Assembly: GCA_904846265.1 (NCBI GenBank)
Contig: CAJHAA010000012.1
Span: forward strand, 1-64,000
Origin: Psychrobacter immobilis
Lineage (GTDB): Bacteria; Pseudomonadota; Gammaproteobacteria; Pseudomonadales; Moraxellaceae
DNA: 64,000 nt
Direction of reading: 5' to 3'
The notes under the pieces are model-generated. The model did no database searches and was not told where the DNA came from. It worked only from the letters and a program-made list of their open reading frames with translations. The position numbers and the translations under genes were made by a program. This document shows, one piece after another, positions 1 to 7,184 of the stretch; the first letter of the stretch is position 1, and every line of letters starts with the position of its first letter.

Positions 1-127
1 TATCTGGGGCTACTATCAAACCGTGAGACCGCACACTTTCAACAATTATTTAACACCAGCTGAAACAGAAAGACGTTACTTTAATCAAAACCTCTTATCA
101 GGTGTCCTAAATTAGTTGACCACTACA
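1..127 (+). mobile_element. Right end of an IS3-family insertion sequence (partial)
   Basis: The first 115 bases encode the C-terminus of an IS3-type (rve-domain) transposase, and bases 101-127 resemble an IS3-group terminal inverted repeat ending in the dinucleotide CA at 126-127. The rest of the element lies left of the window, so neither its left end nor a target-site duplication can be checked. The sequence right of 127 switches directly into the interior of a signal-peptide gene, which is why the boundary is placed here. Confidence 0.75.
2..115 (+). CDS. IS3-family transposase (OrfB), C-terminal 37 codons only
   Basis: The frame is open from the left edge and ends with TAG at 113-115. 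The visible protein includes YYQTVRPHTF and NNYLTPAETE, the tail that follows the last catalytic Glu region in IS3-family DDE integrase-like transposases. OrfB of this family cuts and joins the element's ends. The catalytic residues lie outside the window, so activity cannot be judged. The stop lies 12 bases before the inferred end of the element, as is usual for IS3 members. The main uncertainty is the exact IS subgroup. Confidence 0.8.
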   Translation: MWGYYQTVRPHTFNNYLTPAETERRYFNQNLLSGVLN

Positions 128-369
128 GTTCAATTCTAGCCATTACTGCTTGCTTCACAATGGTTAGCCAAGCAAGTGCTGCGCCGCAAATCGCTAAGCA
201 TCATGTTGCTCAAGTGAAGCATCAAAAGGTCAATGCAAAGTTTGATAATAAACATCAGCATGTGAAGAAAAAGGCAGTAGTGTCAAAGCATCAATCAAAA
301 AAACCAGCGGCTCATCTCAAAGCAAAAAGCAAATATCAAGCTAAGCATACTCATGGACATCGTTCTTAA
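128..369 (+). pseudogene. Small exported His/Lys-rich protein, 5' end removed by the IS
   Basis: In one open frame from the IS junction to TAA at 367-369 the sequence reads SILAITACFTMVSQASA, then APQIAKHH. This is the hydrophobic core and an Ala-x-Ala cleavage site of a Sec signal peptide whose Met and basic N-region are missing. The mature part is about 60 residues, very rich in Lys, His, Gln and Ala, with no Cys or Trp. The ATG at 160 lies inside the signal peptide and would give a protein with no export signal, so I treat the gene as 5'-truncated. The function is unknown; a periplasmic polycation or metal-binding role would be a guess from composition. A terminator follows at once. Confidence 0.6.
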
Positions 370-388
370 TCGTTCAGCTGACTGATAT

Positions 389-421
389 AAAAATAGCGCC
401 CATATTAGGCGCTATTTTTTT
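389..421 (+). terminator. Rho-independent terminator
   Basis: A stem formed by AAATAGCGCC and GGCGCTATTT around a short loop is followed by a T-run. It lies just after the truncated secreted-protein gene. Confidence 0.85.
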
Positions 422-505
422 GTTTCGTTGTTATGTAATAAGTGCTATGTGACGAAAGCTATGTAACAAGGCTATATGGTAAAGGGCATGTCACCATGAT
501 AATCA

Positions 506-1213
506 CTACTGACTGTTTAAAGTCACCGTCTTAGTACTACCATTACTACTAGGCTGACTCAGTGTCACTTTGCTTGCTAAGATATCGCCTTTGGCATTGA
601 TCTTGTAGCATTCTGATGAAGTGCCTGCAGGGTCAAAGCTGAGTAATAGATTGCCTGAGGTTTCTATGCAGAACCATGCGGTATTATTCGTATCACGCGA
701 TAAAGACCAGTCTTGGTTATAAGTCCCTATCTTGTTACGCATACTGCTATCGGCATAGACATTTTCCGTCAGTAGCTTACTAGAAGCGCCCACTGTCGCC
801 ACTTTAGGAATGGTGGTCGTCTGGTTAGATAGTGAGTATTTACCTGTACCGTCTGTAAAACCATGGAATATCAGTGGATTTAGGGTGAAGTAATTGATAG
901 CGACGGATTGATTGGTGATTTGATTATTCATCTTATTGATGGTGTTTATTTCGGTACCTTGTACAGACTTATTATTAAATACCATACTGCCTTTAGGCGT
1001 CACTTGAATCTCTGCTGACACGCTTTGACTGCCGACAACTGCAACTAATTTATCACTGCGTTGTTTGGTATAGATGTTGAGCATGGCAGTTTCAACAGGG
1101 TATTGAGTGACGATACCATTGTCATTATTGTTTTGACCCGTGCTCCCTGTCATTCCACCAGCACAAGCGCTTAAACCCAGTCCTGCTGCAATACATAAAC
1201 TTAGTGTCTTCAT
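506..1213 (-). CDS. Putative lipoprotein of unknown function
   Basis: This encodes 235 residues with a lipoprotein signal: a basic start, a hydrophobic stretch and the lipobox LSAC with Cys at residue 17, followed by Gly-rich sequence. It should be lipidated, processed by signal peptidase II and anchored in a periplasm-facing membrane leaflet. The mature part is rich in Ser, Thr and Asn and has two further Cys residues near the C-terminus (FCIETSG and SSECYKI) that could form a disulfide. The start is supported by a GAGGAC ribosome site. It stands alone, with IS debris on one side and a Fic stump on the other. I do not recognise a family. Confidence 0.75.
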   Translation of the reverse strand: MKTLSLCIAAGLGLSACAGGMTGSTGQNNNDNGIVTQYPVETAMLNIYTKQRSDKLVAVVGSQSVSAEIQVTPKGSMVFNNKSVQGTEINTINKMNNQITNQSVAINYFTLNPLIFHGFTDGTGKYSLSNQTTTIPKVATVGASSKLLTENVYADSSMRNKIGTYNQDWSLSRDTNNTAWFCIETSGNLLLSFDPAGTSSECYKINAKGDILASKVTLSQPSSNGSTKTVTLNSQ

Positions 1214-1405
1214 TATTTTGTCCTCAACTTTTAAATGTATGATTTGATATCTACTATAATCGAATTTTTAAACAATGACATCTGCTAACTGTCTTAGACT
1301 CTGCTATTTTTAGTCCGCCCATACCAACGGTACTTCGTGAAATTAACGAGAGATTAACGAGAGATTACTGGTGCAAAGCGATGACAGTCGCCAACGATTT
1401 TATAG

Positions 1406-1543
1406 TATGGCAGCACCGCAGCAATTATGACCAAATGTTCTATCGATACCGCATTAAGAGAGTTTAATGACTTAGTAGAGCAGGGGATGCCGCAAAAATA
1501 TGAGGCTTCGGGGCGTAGTACGAGTTATGAGTTGGCTTTATAA
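1406..1543 (+). pseudogene. Remnant of a Fic-family protein (C-terminal winged-helix end)
   Basis: The open stretch ending with TAA at 1541-1543 contains KCSIDTALREF, NDLVEQGM and GRSTSYELAL. This pattern (a helix with Cys-Ser-x-Asp-Thr-Ala-Leu-Arg, then a wing with Gly-Arg-Ser-Thr-x-Tyr) is the C-terminal winged-helix tail of many bacterial Fic proteins. The preceding frame is closed by TAG at 1403-1405, and the Fic core with its HPFxxGNGR motif is absent from the window. I read it as a deletion scar. The 38-codon frame from ATG 1427 is unlikely to act on its own. Confidence 0.55.
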
Positions 1544-1579
1544 TAAAAATTATTTGGTTGAGAAAACCTGCAGGCAACA

Positions 1580-1613
1580 AAAAAGCCAGACAACTGAAAT
1601 TGTCTGGCTTTTT
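1580..1613 (-). terminator. Rho-independent terminator after rluF
   Basis: A perfect stem AAAAGCCAGACAA/TTGTCTGGCTTTT has a six-base loop. In the minus direction it is followed by a T-run, about 70 bases past the rluF stop. Confidence 0.88.
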
Positions 1614-1681
1614 GTGCAGTATTTCTTATCAGCTGTCTTAATTAGTTAAACATTAACCATCAATCTATAGTCGCGATACTG

Positions 1682-2668
1682 CTACCGCTTAGAACTTCGA
1701 CCTTTTGCAGGGCGCTTACCATTTGCAGCAGGTTTGCCATTGCCCACAGCCTTCTTGCCATTACCAAAAGGACGTCTATCTTTACCTTTAGAACCCACTG
1801 GTTTTCTCGCATCATCCTTGGCGTGTTTCTTGTTGCCCTTTGCTGCCCCCGCTGATTTCGAAGACGTTTTTGTCTTTGATGAATCATCAGTACGAGCATT
1901 TTTTCGTGGCGCATTACGAGATTTCTTGCCCGGATTACTGGCATCTGAAGAAGAACCTTCTATGGACTTAAGTAAAACAGACAACTCTTTTTCGGTTAAA
2001 TCTCGCCAATCTCCAACGGGAGTACCTTTAAGACTGATATTCATAATCCGCGTACGCTCAAGCTTCACGACTTCATAGCCAAAATGCTCACACATACGAC
2101 GAATTTGACGGTTTAAACCCTGCACTAGCGTGATGTTAAACACGGTGGGTGCCACCTTAGTAACTGGGCATTTCTTGGTCATCTTCCCAAGCATTGGCAC
2201 GCCACCAGCTAAACCCTCAATAAAACTATCTGTTATCGGCTTGTTCACCGTCACCAAATATTCTTTCTCGTGGTTATTACCAGCACGTAATACTTTATTA
2301 ACCAAATCACCATTACTGGTCAAAAAGATTAAACCTTGAGAGTCTTTATCCAAACGTCCAATCGGAAAAATACGTGTACTATGTCTAACGAAATCAACGA
2401 TATTATCTTTTTCTGAAGCTTCTGTAGTGCTCACAATACCCACGGGTTTATTCAAGACAATAAAAACAAAATCATCCGCCTCTCGCGGCTCAATGAGTTG
2501 CCCGTTGACTTTTACCGTATCTCCAGCAACCACTTGATCGCCTACTTGAGCACGCTTACCATTGATGTATACATTACCTTGTTCAACAAAGCGGTCAGCG
2601 TCTCGCCTGGAGCAAATACCGCTTTCGCTGATGTATTTATTTAAACGAGTTGAGGAAGCGTTAAACAT
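1682..2668 (-). CDS. rluF: 23S rRNA pseudouridine(2604) synthase RluF
   Basis: RluF converts U2604 of 23S rRNA to pseudouridine and can also modify tRNA-Tyr. The 328-residue protein has an S4 RNA-binding domain at about 6-53 ([14 protein letters not shown]) and then the RsuA/RluB/E/F catalytic domain with [10 protein letters not shown], whose Asp107 is the expected nucleophile. EKEYLVTV and [17 protein letters not shown] are family hallmarks and match E. coli RluF closely. After about residue 240 comes an 85-residue tail very rich in Lys, Arg, Gly and Ala, absent from the core fold and probably a disordered RNA-contacting extension. The gene is monocistronic, ending at a strong terminator. 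Confidence 0.95.
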   Translation of the reverse strand: MFNASSTRLNKYISESGICSRRDADRFVEQGNVYINGKRAQVGDQVVAGDTVKVNGQLIEPREADDFVFIVLNKPVGIVSTTEASEKDNIVDFVRHSTRIFPIGRLDKDSQGLIFLTSNGDLVNKVLRAGNNHEKEYLVTVNKPITDSFIEGLAGGVPMLGKMTKKCPVTKVAPTVFNITLVQGLNRQIRRMCEHFGYEVVKLERTRIMNISLKGTPVGDWRDLTEKELSVLLKSIEGSSSDASNPGKKSRNAPRKNARTDDSSKTKTSSKSAGAAKGNKKHAKDDARKPVGSKGKDRRPFGNGKKAVGNGKPAANGKRPAKGRSSKR

Positions 2669-3007
2669 AAAGCACCGTTTTACCTGATAAGAAGCATTTT
2701 TTTACTAAGAAAAAAGCCTAAATTAAAGGGGTTATCAATAAAGAGATGGCTCACATTATATAGGAAATTCAATATCCATTTCGGGAGAGAAGGGCAAAAT
2801 CTTAGAAATATATTCAGTATCGTATTTGTACCTATTAAAATCAATATTATCCCAATTTTGTTTCTACGGATTTGACGGTAGAGGTCAATAACTCAAGCGT
2901 TGTTGAGGCTCGATATGGCTCATTGGGATCGCGGGCACTTATGTTATTGAGAGCAGGTATAGTGTTCATTTAAGCTTGTCCGTTAAGTGTTGAGCCGTAA
3001 ATGCTTA
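2669..3007. other. Intergenic stretch with no recognised gene
   Basis: These 339 bases lie between the start of rluF and the end of the LysR gene. They must hold the rluF promoter. I see no convincing reading frame, RNA gene or strong hairpin. Confidence 0.5.
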
Positions 3008-3913
3008 TCAAAACTTATCCCAGTACGGATTATCACCAAAACGCTCGGCAATAAAGTCAATCAAATAACGACAACGCTGCGATAAAAAGCGATTTTTAGG
3101 ATAGACCGCATAGGCGTTTAAAGTGGGTAATTGATATTGCTGCAGGATAGGCACAAGCTCACCGCTGATTAAGGCTTTATAAGTAATAAAAGTTGGCAGA
3201 AAAGCAATGCCATGACCTTTGACTGCCATCTCCCGCAAAAAGTCCCCATTATTGGCTTTGATTTTACCGTTTACGGCGACTTGATGCTTCTTACCTTGCT
3301 CATCTATCAGTTCTATCGTGCTAGATTTGCTCATACCATATTGTAAAAACTCATGTTCTGTCAGATCGTCAAAAGTCTTTGGCGTACCCATTCTCTCTAA
3401 ATATGCGGGACTGGCGCATAATGCATAGCGGATCAGTGCTAGACGTTTGGCTTGATAACTGGAATCTTGCAACTCTCTAATACGAATCGCTAACTCAAAC
3501 CCTTCCTCAATCAAATCAGTATGCCGATCAGAAAAATCTAGCTCAAACTTTAGCTCAGGATGCTTATTGGCGTATTCATCGATAACATCGTTTAAATGCA
3601 TCAAACCGAAGGATAATGGTGCAGTCATCTTTAATGTCCCTTCGATACGCGTCGGAGTACCACTCGTCTCTTCATTCAGTGCATCTACTTCACTGAGTAT
3701 ATGGTGCACCTTTTGATAATACTGCTCACCGGCTTGGGTTAAGTTTGATTGACGAGTGGTTCGGCTAATCAGTTGACTGCCCAAGCGCGTTTCTAACTCT
3801 TTTAAACGCCGGCTTACCGCAGATTTTGCGATGTTCAGTTGTTCTGCGGCTTTGGTAATACTGCCTGCTTCGACAACACGCACAAACATTGCCATATCTT
3901 CTAATTGTCCCAT
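3008..3913 (-). CDS. LysR-family transcriptional regulator
   Basis: A 301-residue LysR-type regulator with an N-terminal winged HTH (about 18-37, AGSITKAAEQLNIAKSAVSR) and a periplasmic-binding-like effector domain. The HTH and overall pattern fall in the CrgA/AaeR-like branch. The start is placed at ATG 3911-3913 because AAGGGG sits 8 bases upstream; an in-frame GTG nine bases earlier is possible. The gene is divergent from doxX. An 18-nt element 17 bases from its start recurs at the pirin promoter, so I infer that it controls itself, the doxX operon and the pirin operon. The effector is unknown; neighbours suggest a quinone-like or other electrophilic compound. Confidence 0.9.
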   Translation of the reverse strand: MGQLEDMAMFVRVVEAGSITKAAEQLNIAKSAVSRRLKELETRLGSQLISRTTRQSNLTQAGEQYYQKVHHILSEVDALNEETSGTPTRIEGTLKMTAPLSFGLMHLNDVIDEYANKHPELKFELDFSDRHTDLIEEGFELAIRIRELQDSSYQAKRLALIRYALCASPAYLERMGTPKTFDDLTEHEFLQYGMSKSSTIELIDEQGKKHQVAVNGKIKANNGDFLREMAVKGHGIAFLPTFITYKALISGELVPILQQYQLPTLNAYAVYPKNRFLSQRCRYLIDFIAERFGDNPYWDKF

Positions 3914-3929
3914 GTAAACCACCCCTTAA

Positions 3930-3947
3930 TTGTTCTACAAATAAGAA
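3930..3947. promoter_or_regulatory. Candidate LysR operator, copy A (lysR/doxX)
   Basis: TTGTTCTACAAATAAGAA contains the dyad TTCT-N7-AGAA and a T-N11-A pattern typical of LysR recognition sites. Its centre is about 66 bases upstream of the transcription start predicted from the doxX -10 box. It differs by one base from copy B at 6303-6320. Confidence 0.7.
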
Positions 3948-3993
3948 CTTACATTTGCAATTATCACGGTTTATCTAATTATAAGCAACGAAT

Positions 3994-3999
3994 ACAATA
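3994..3999 (+). promoter_or_regulatory. Predicted -10 box of the doxX promoter
   Basis: TACAAT lies 58 bases before the doxX ATG. The region between operator and -10 aligns with the pirin promoter, sharing GTTTATCTA, with one 1-base gap. Confidence 0.5.
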
Positions 4000-4056
4000 G
4001 CACCGTCGTATAATCAAATAAAAGCTTAAAAAACATTCTATTACTGGAGAAAACCC

Positions 4057-4449
4057 ATGGACAACCTGCAAGCGTTAAGCGCGCCAATTGGACGCCTGTT
4101 GTTATCAATGATTTTTATCTTTTCAGGCTTTACTAAAATTACCGGCTACGCGGCCACTCAGGGTTATATGGAATCAATGGGTGTACCTGGGATGTTATTG
4201 CCGCTGGTCATCGCGGTTGAACTTTTCGGCGGCCTCGCTATTCTCTTTGGTTTTAAAGCGCGTTTCGTTGCTATTTTACTCGTTGGATTCAATATCATAT
4301 CAGCGCTGCTTTTCCATCAATTCTGGATAGATGAATCACAGATGAACCAATTTATGAAAAATATTGCGATGGCGGGTGGTTTCTTGATGATATTTGCTCA
4401 TGGAGCAGGTGCTTATTCAATTGATAACAGTAATCATCGCAGAATATAG
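4057..4449 (+). CDS. DoxX family inner-membrane protein
   Basis: This encodes 130 residues with four predicted membrane segments, the usual DoxX fold and length (RLLLSMIFIFSGFTKI near the start, then VIAVELFGGLAILFGF). DoxX-family proteins are often paired with redox or thiol-stress genes, but their biochemical activity is not well defined. A GGAGA ribosome site lies before ATG 4057. It is the first gene of a run with an FMN reductase and a DUF1275 gene, transcribed away from the LysR gene behind the shared operator, so induction by that regulator is likely. Function beyond the family name is inference. Confidence 0.9.
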   Translation: MDNLQALSAPIGRLLLSMIFIFSGFTKITGYAATQGYMESMGVPGMLLPLVIAVELFGGLAILFGFKARFVAILLVGFNIISALLFHQFWIDESQMNQFMKNIAMAGGFLMIFAHGAGAYSIDNSNHRRI

Positions 4450-4502
4450 TAGAGTAAATGGCTTAGAAAATATTGTTTTATCATCATAATCAAGGAGCCG
4501 CT

Positions 4503-5057
4503 ATGAGCGCATCCATAAACATCGCCTTAATTATTGGCAGCTTGCGAAAAGAATCTATCAATCGTAAATTTGCAGAATATATGGTGTCGCAGATGCCTGA
4601 AAGCCTGTCTATAAAAGAAGTCTATATCGCAGACTTACCGCTTTATAATCAAGATTATGATGATACGACTATCGATAGCTATGAGCGTGTGCGTCAGCAG
4701 CTGAAAGGCGCTGATGCGGTATTAATTGTCACGCCAGAGCATAACCGCACTATGCCTGCCGCCTTGAAAAATGTCGTAGATATCGCCTCACGTCCTTATA
4801 AAGAAAGCGTGTGGACCCATAAAAAAGTTGCGGTAGTGACGGCCTCGCCAGGCAGTTTTGGCGGTATCAATAGTGGCCTTGATGTCAGAAAAAGCATGCA
4901 AATGCTTTCGGCACAAATGATGATTGATCCTGAAATTCATTTAAGTCGTGCAACTGACAGCTTAAATGATGATGGCAGTGTTAGCCCGCGCACACAGAAA
5001 TTCTTACAGCGCTTTGTGACTGATTTCATGGATTTTGCAGGGAATACCAGTGCCTAA
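4503..5057 (+). CDS. NADPH-dependent FMN reductase family protein
   Basis: A flavodoxin-fold oxidoreductase of 184 residues. GSLRKESINRKF (12-23) is the FMN phosphate-binding loop, and TPEHNRTMPAALKNVVD (77-93) is the family signature seen in ChrR/YieF-type and azoreductase-like enzymes. Such enzymes use NAD(P)H to reduce quinones, chromate, azo compounds or free FMN. I chose ATG 4503 because AAGGAG lies just upstream; an in-frame start 30 bases earlier lacks this. The next gene starts inside its last codons. With DoxX, pirins and a nitroreductase nearby, quinone detoxification is a reasonable inference. Confidence 0.92.
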   Translation: MSASINIALIIGSLRKESINRKFAEYMVSQMPESLSIKEVYIADLPLYNQDYDDTTIDSYERVRQQLKGADAVLIVTPEHNRTMPAALKNVVDIASRPYKESVWTHKKVAVVTASPGSFGGINSGLDVRKSMQMLSAQMMIDPEIHLSRATDSLNDDGSVSPRTQKFLQRFVTDFMDFAGNTSA

Positions 5058-5786
5058 AGCTGTCGCTGATAACAACACTCTAGATCGTAAGACACCAAGC
5101 TTTTGGCAACGCTATCAAGCGCCTATACTATTAACGATAGTTGGTGGGGCGATTGATACCATTGGCTTCATCACTTTATTTGGCTTTTTTACCGCTCATG
5201 TCACGGGTAACTTAGTACTGGCTGGTAGCGGTTTGGTTAAAGGTGAAGATGGCTTGTGGATCAAGCTGGCATCAGTGCCGCTTTTTATAATAACGGTGGT
5301 TATTACCAAAATATACATTGATAAAAGCCGGAAGCAAACGTTGGTACTCAGCCATTTATTTTTGGCAGAAGCCCTATTTTTGACCGCCTTTATGATAGCA
5401 GGATTGTCCTTTCAACCTTTCAACCTTTCACTGAGGCTGGAGATATAACCGTCGCCATCACTGGTGGTCTAGGTTTAACGGCACTTGCTATTCGTAATAC
5501 GGCTAGTAAAACAGTCATCAAACACATGAGTCCAACGGTATTAATGACAGGCAATACCACCCAACTGGGTATTGGTCTGTCAGATTATATTGCCAACCGT
5601 AGCGCTGATAATGCCAAAAAATTGGGGCATAGCGCGGCATTGGTTATCAGCTTTGTGATTGGCGCGCTACTCGGCGCGGTGCTGTACGTTAATCTCAGTT
5701 ATTGGGCAGTCGGTTTATTTGTCATTCCTGTGCTGTACCTATCACTACTAGCGCGTAATCCAGAGTTCTTACAGCATATTAGCTAA
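5050..5786 (+). pseudogene. DUF1275 (YoaK-like) membrane protein, frameshifted by an 8-bp tandem duplication
   Basis: The N-terminal half reads from GTG 5050 (preceded by AGGGA, overlapping the previous stop) through GGAIDTIGFITLFGFFTAHVTGN, cut here as GGAIDTIGFITL and FFTAHVTGN, to a stop at 5446-5448. The C-terminal half (TEAGDITVAITGG, MSPTVLMTGNTTQ) continues in another frame to 5786. At 5408-5430 CCTTTCAA occurs twice and then again in part. Removing one 8-base unit joins the halves as LSFQPF-TEAGD with no other change. DUF1275 proteins are six-helix membrane proteins of unclear transport role. The lesion could be a fixed mutation, a reversible slippage switch or an assembly error. Confidence 0.85.
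5408..5430 (+). repeat. 8-bp tandem repeat (CCTTTCAA, nearly three copies) causing the frameshift
   Basis: The units are 5408-5415 and 5416-5423, followed by seven bases of a third. Eight is not a multiple of three, so gain or loss of one unit switches the DUF1275 frame. Confidence 0.9.
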
Positions 5787-5824
5787 TAAAAGTTTTACCT
5801 ACATTGAGTAATGCCATGAACCGT

Positions 5825-5857
5825 AAAAAGCCATGATAAATTATCATGGCTTTTTTT
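5825..5857. terminator. Bidirectional terminator between convergent genes
   Basis: AAAAAGCCATGATAA and its exact complement form a stem with almost no loop, with A- and T-runs at the flanks. It serves the DUF1275 gene and the acetyltransferase. Confidence 0.88.
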
Positions 5858-5869
5858 ATGCATCTTGTC

Positions 5870-6196
5870 TTAGGCTTTCGCACCATGAAACACCGAATTG
5901 GCTTGGTATTCTGGATGCTTATCAATATAGGATTTCACATAAGGACAGGTCGGTTTAACACGTAAATTTCTAGAAGCGGCGTTATCTAAGATGATTTTGA
6001 CTAAGTAACCTGCAATACCACGACCACTAAGCGCTTCTGGCACGAATGTGTGCTTATATTCAATACCTTCTTCACCTGTCGATGTGCTAAAAAACTCATA
6101 CTCTTCAAAAGCAACCTGATCGTCGATATGAATCTCAAAACGTTTTTGAGCCTTGTTATCGATGACTTCATTATTCAATGTATGTAGATTTGACAT
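5870..6196 (-). CDS. GNAT-type N-acetyltransferase (YjdJ/Gcn5-like short form)
   Basis: A 108-residue single-domain protein of the small GNAT subfamily. Residues 50-80 carry HTFVPEALSGRGIAGYLV, where GRGIAGYL is the acetyl-CoA pyrophosphate-binding Q/RxxGxG/A loop, and the C-terminus has the typical CPYVKSYIDKHPEY segment. The family lacks a well-defined substrate. A GAGGGA ribosome site precedes ATG. It is divergent from the first pirin, and the shared intergenic region holds operator copy B, so it may belong to the same regulon. Length is normal for the subfamily. Confidence 0.88.
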   Translation of the reverse strand: MSNLHTLNNEVIDNKAQKRFEIHIDDQVAFEEYEFFSTSTGEEGIEYKHTFVPEALSGRGIAGYLVKIILDNAASRNLRVKPTCPYVKSYIDKHPEYQANSVFHGAKA

Positions 6197-6302
6197 GGTT
6201 TCCCTCTCTTTATCATTAATATTTTTTACACCTACTTATTGGTACTAACTGGTGACGCGAATGATGGCGTGACTATTATATTACGTTAATGCTAAGCACT
6301 TA

Positions 6303-6320
6303 TTGTTCTATAAATAAGAA
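6303..6320. promoter_or_regulatory. Candidate LysR operator, copy B (pirin promoter)
   Basis: TTGTTCTATAAATAAGAA differs from copy A by one base. Its centre is about 66 bases before the start predicted from the TATAAT at 6366, the same distance as at doxX. Confidence 0.7.
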
Positions 6321-6365
6321 TAGTCATTTCCAATAAGTACTGTTTATCTATATATGGTCAACAAT

Positions 6366-6371
6366 TATAAT
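6366..6371 (+). promoter_or_regulatory. Predicted -10 box of the pirin operon
   Basis: TATAAT lies 44 bases before the first pirin ATG. The upstream sequence lacks a good -35, as is common for LysR-activated promoters. Confidence 0.55.
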
Positions 6372-6414
6372 AGACCCATAGCTTAAATAAGCAACCAATT
6401 ATAAAGGATAACTT

Positions 6415-7128
6415 ATGAAAACGATCTATCATGCAGTAGATTCTCGTGGCGATGCTAACCATGGCTGGCTCAAAAGTAAGCATACTTTTAGCTTTGCCAA
6501 TTATCATAATCCAGAGCGTATGGGTTTTGGCGCGCTACGAGTCATCAATGATGACTTTGTTATTGGCGGTCAAGGTTTCGGCAAGCACTCACACCGCGAC
6601 ATGGAAATTATCAGTATTCCTCTAAGTGGGAAGTTAGCTCATGGAGATAATATCGGTAACGAAGGCATCATCGAAACGGGTGAGATTCAGGTCATGTCAG
6701 CGGGTACGGGTATTACTCATAGTGAGATGAATGGCGATGCCAATGAACCTGTCAAGTTTTTACAAATTTGGGTGATTCCCAACAAAATGGGTGTGACGCC
6801 GCGTTATCAGCAAGTGCGTATGGATGAGCACATGAAAGCTAATGAGTTTAACCAAGTGCTCTCGCCAAACGCGGACGACGCTGGGGTTTGGATTCATCAA
6901 AACGCTTGGTTCCATATGGGTAATTTCAATAAAGGCGTGACTCAGACTTATGATTTAAAAGATGTCAACAACGGTGTTTATGTCTTGGTACTAGAGGGTA
7001 AAGTGACTATCAACGGTAACGTACTTGATACTCGAGATGGTCTTGGTATCTCAGACACCAAAAGCTTCACGATGGATGCTGATGAGGACGCTAGAGTATT
7101 GTTAATGGAAGTACCTATGATAATCTAA
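6415..7128 (+). CDS. Pirin family protein (YhaK/bicupin type)
   Basis: A 237-residue bicupin. The metal ligands expected for pirins are present: His58 and His60 in GKHSHRDMEI, and His102 and Glu104 in GTGITHSEMN. Bacterial pirins of this kind bind Fe or other divalent metals; some have quercetinase activity and some act as redox sensors. AAAGGA precedes the ATG. It is the first gene of a pirin-pirin-nitroreductase run, expressed from the promoter with operator copy B. The substrate is unknown; quinone or flavonoid-like compounds fit the neighbours. Confidence 0.93.
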   Translation: MKTIYHAVDSRGDANHGWLKSKHTFSFANYHNPERMGFGALRVINDDFVIGGQGFGKHSHRDMEIISIPLSGKLAHGDNIGNEGIIETGEIQVMSAGTGITHSEMNGDANEPVKFLQIWVIPNKMGVTPRYQQVRMDEHMKANEFNQVLSPNADDAGVWIHQNAWFHMGNFNKGVTQTYDLKDVNNGVYVLVLEGKVTINGNVLDTRDGLGISDTKSFTMDADEDARVLLMEVPMII

Positions 7129-7184
7129 ACTCGTCTTTATGATTATCATTATGAATAATAATTAATTAGGAAAGGAGTTATCTT

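Noticed and set aside
160..369. A complete 69-residue protein starting at ATG 160
   Set aside because: The frame continues upstream as a signal-peptide core up to the IS junction, so the true start is missing.
1660..2339. Three frames over rluF in other phases
   Set aside because: They overlap a gene with strong family motifs along its full length; they are shadows of it.
7139..7170. Fur-like AT-rich motif between the two pirin genes
   Set aside because: Only one weak half-site; the spacing suits a simple operon gap and a strong ribosome site lies there.
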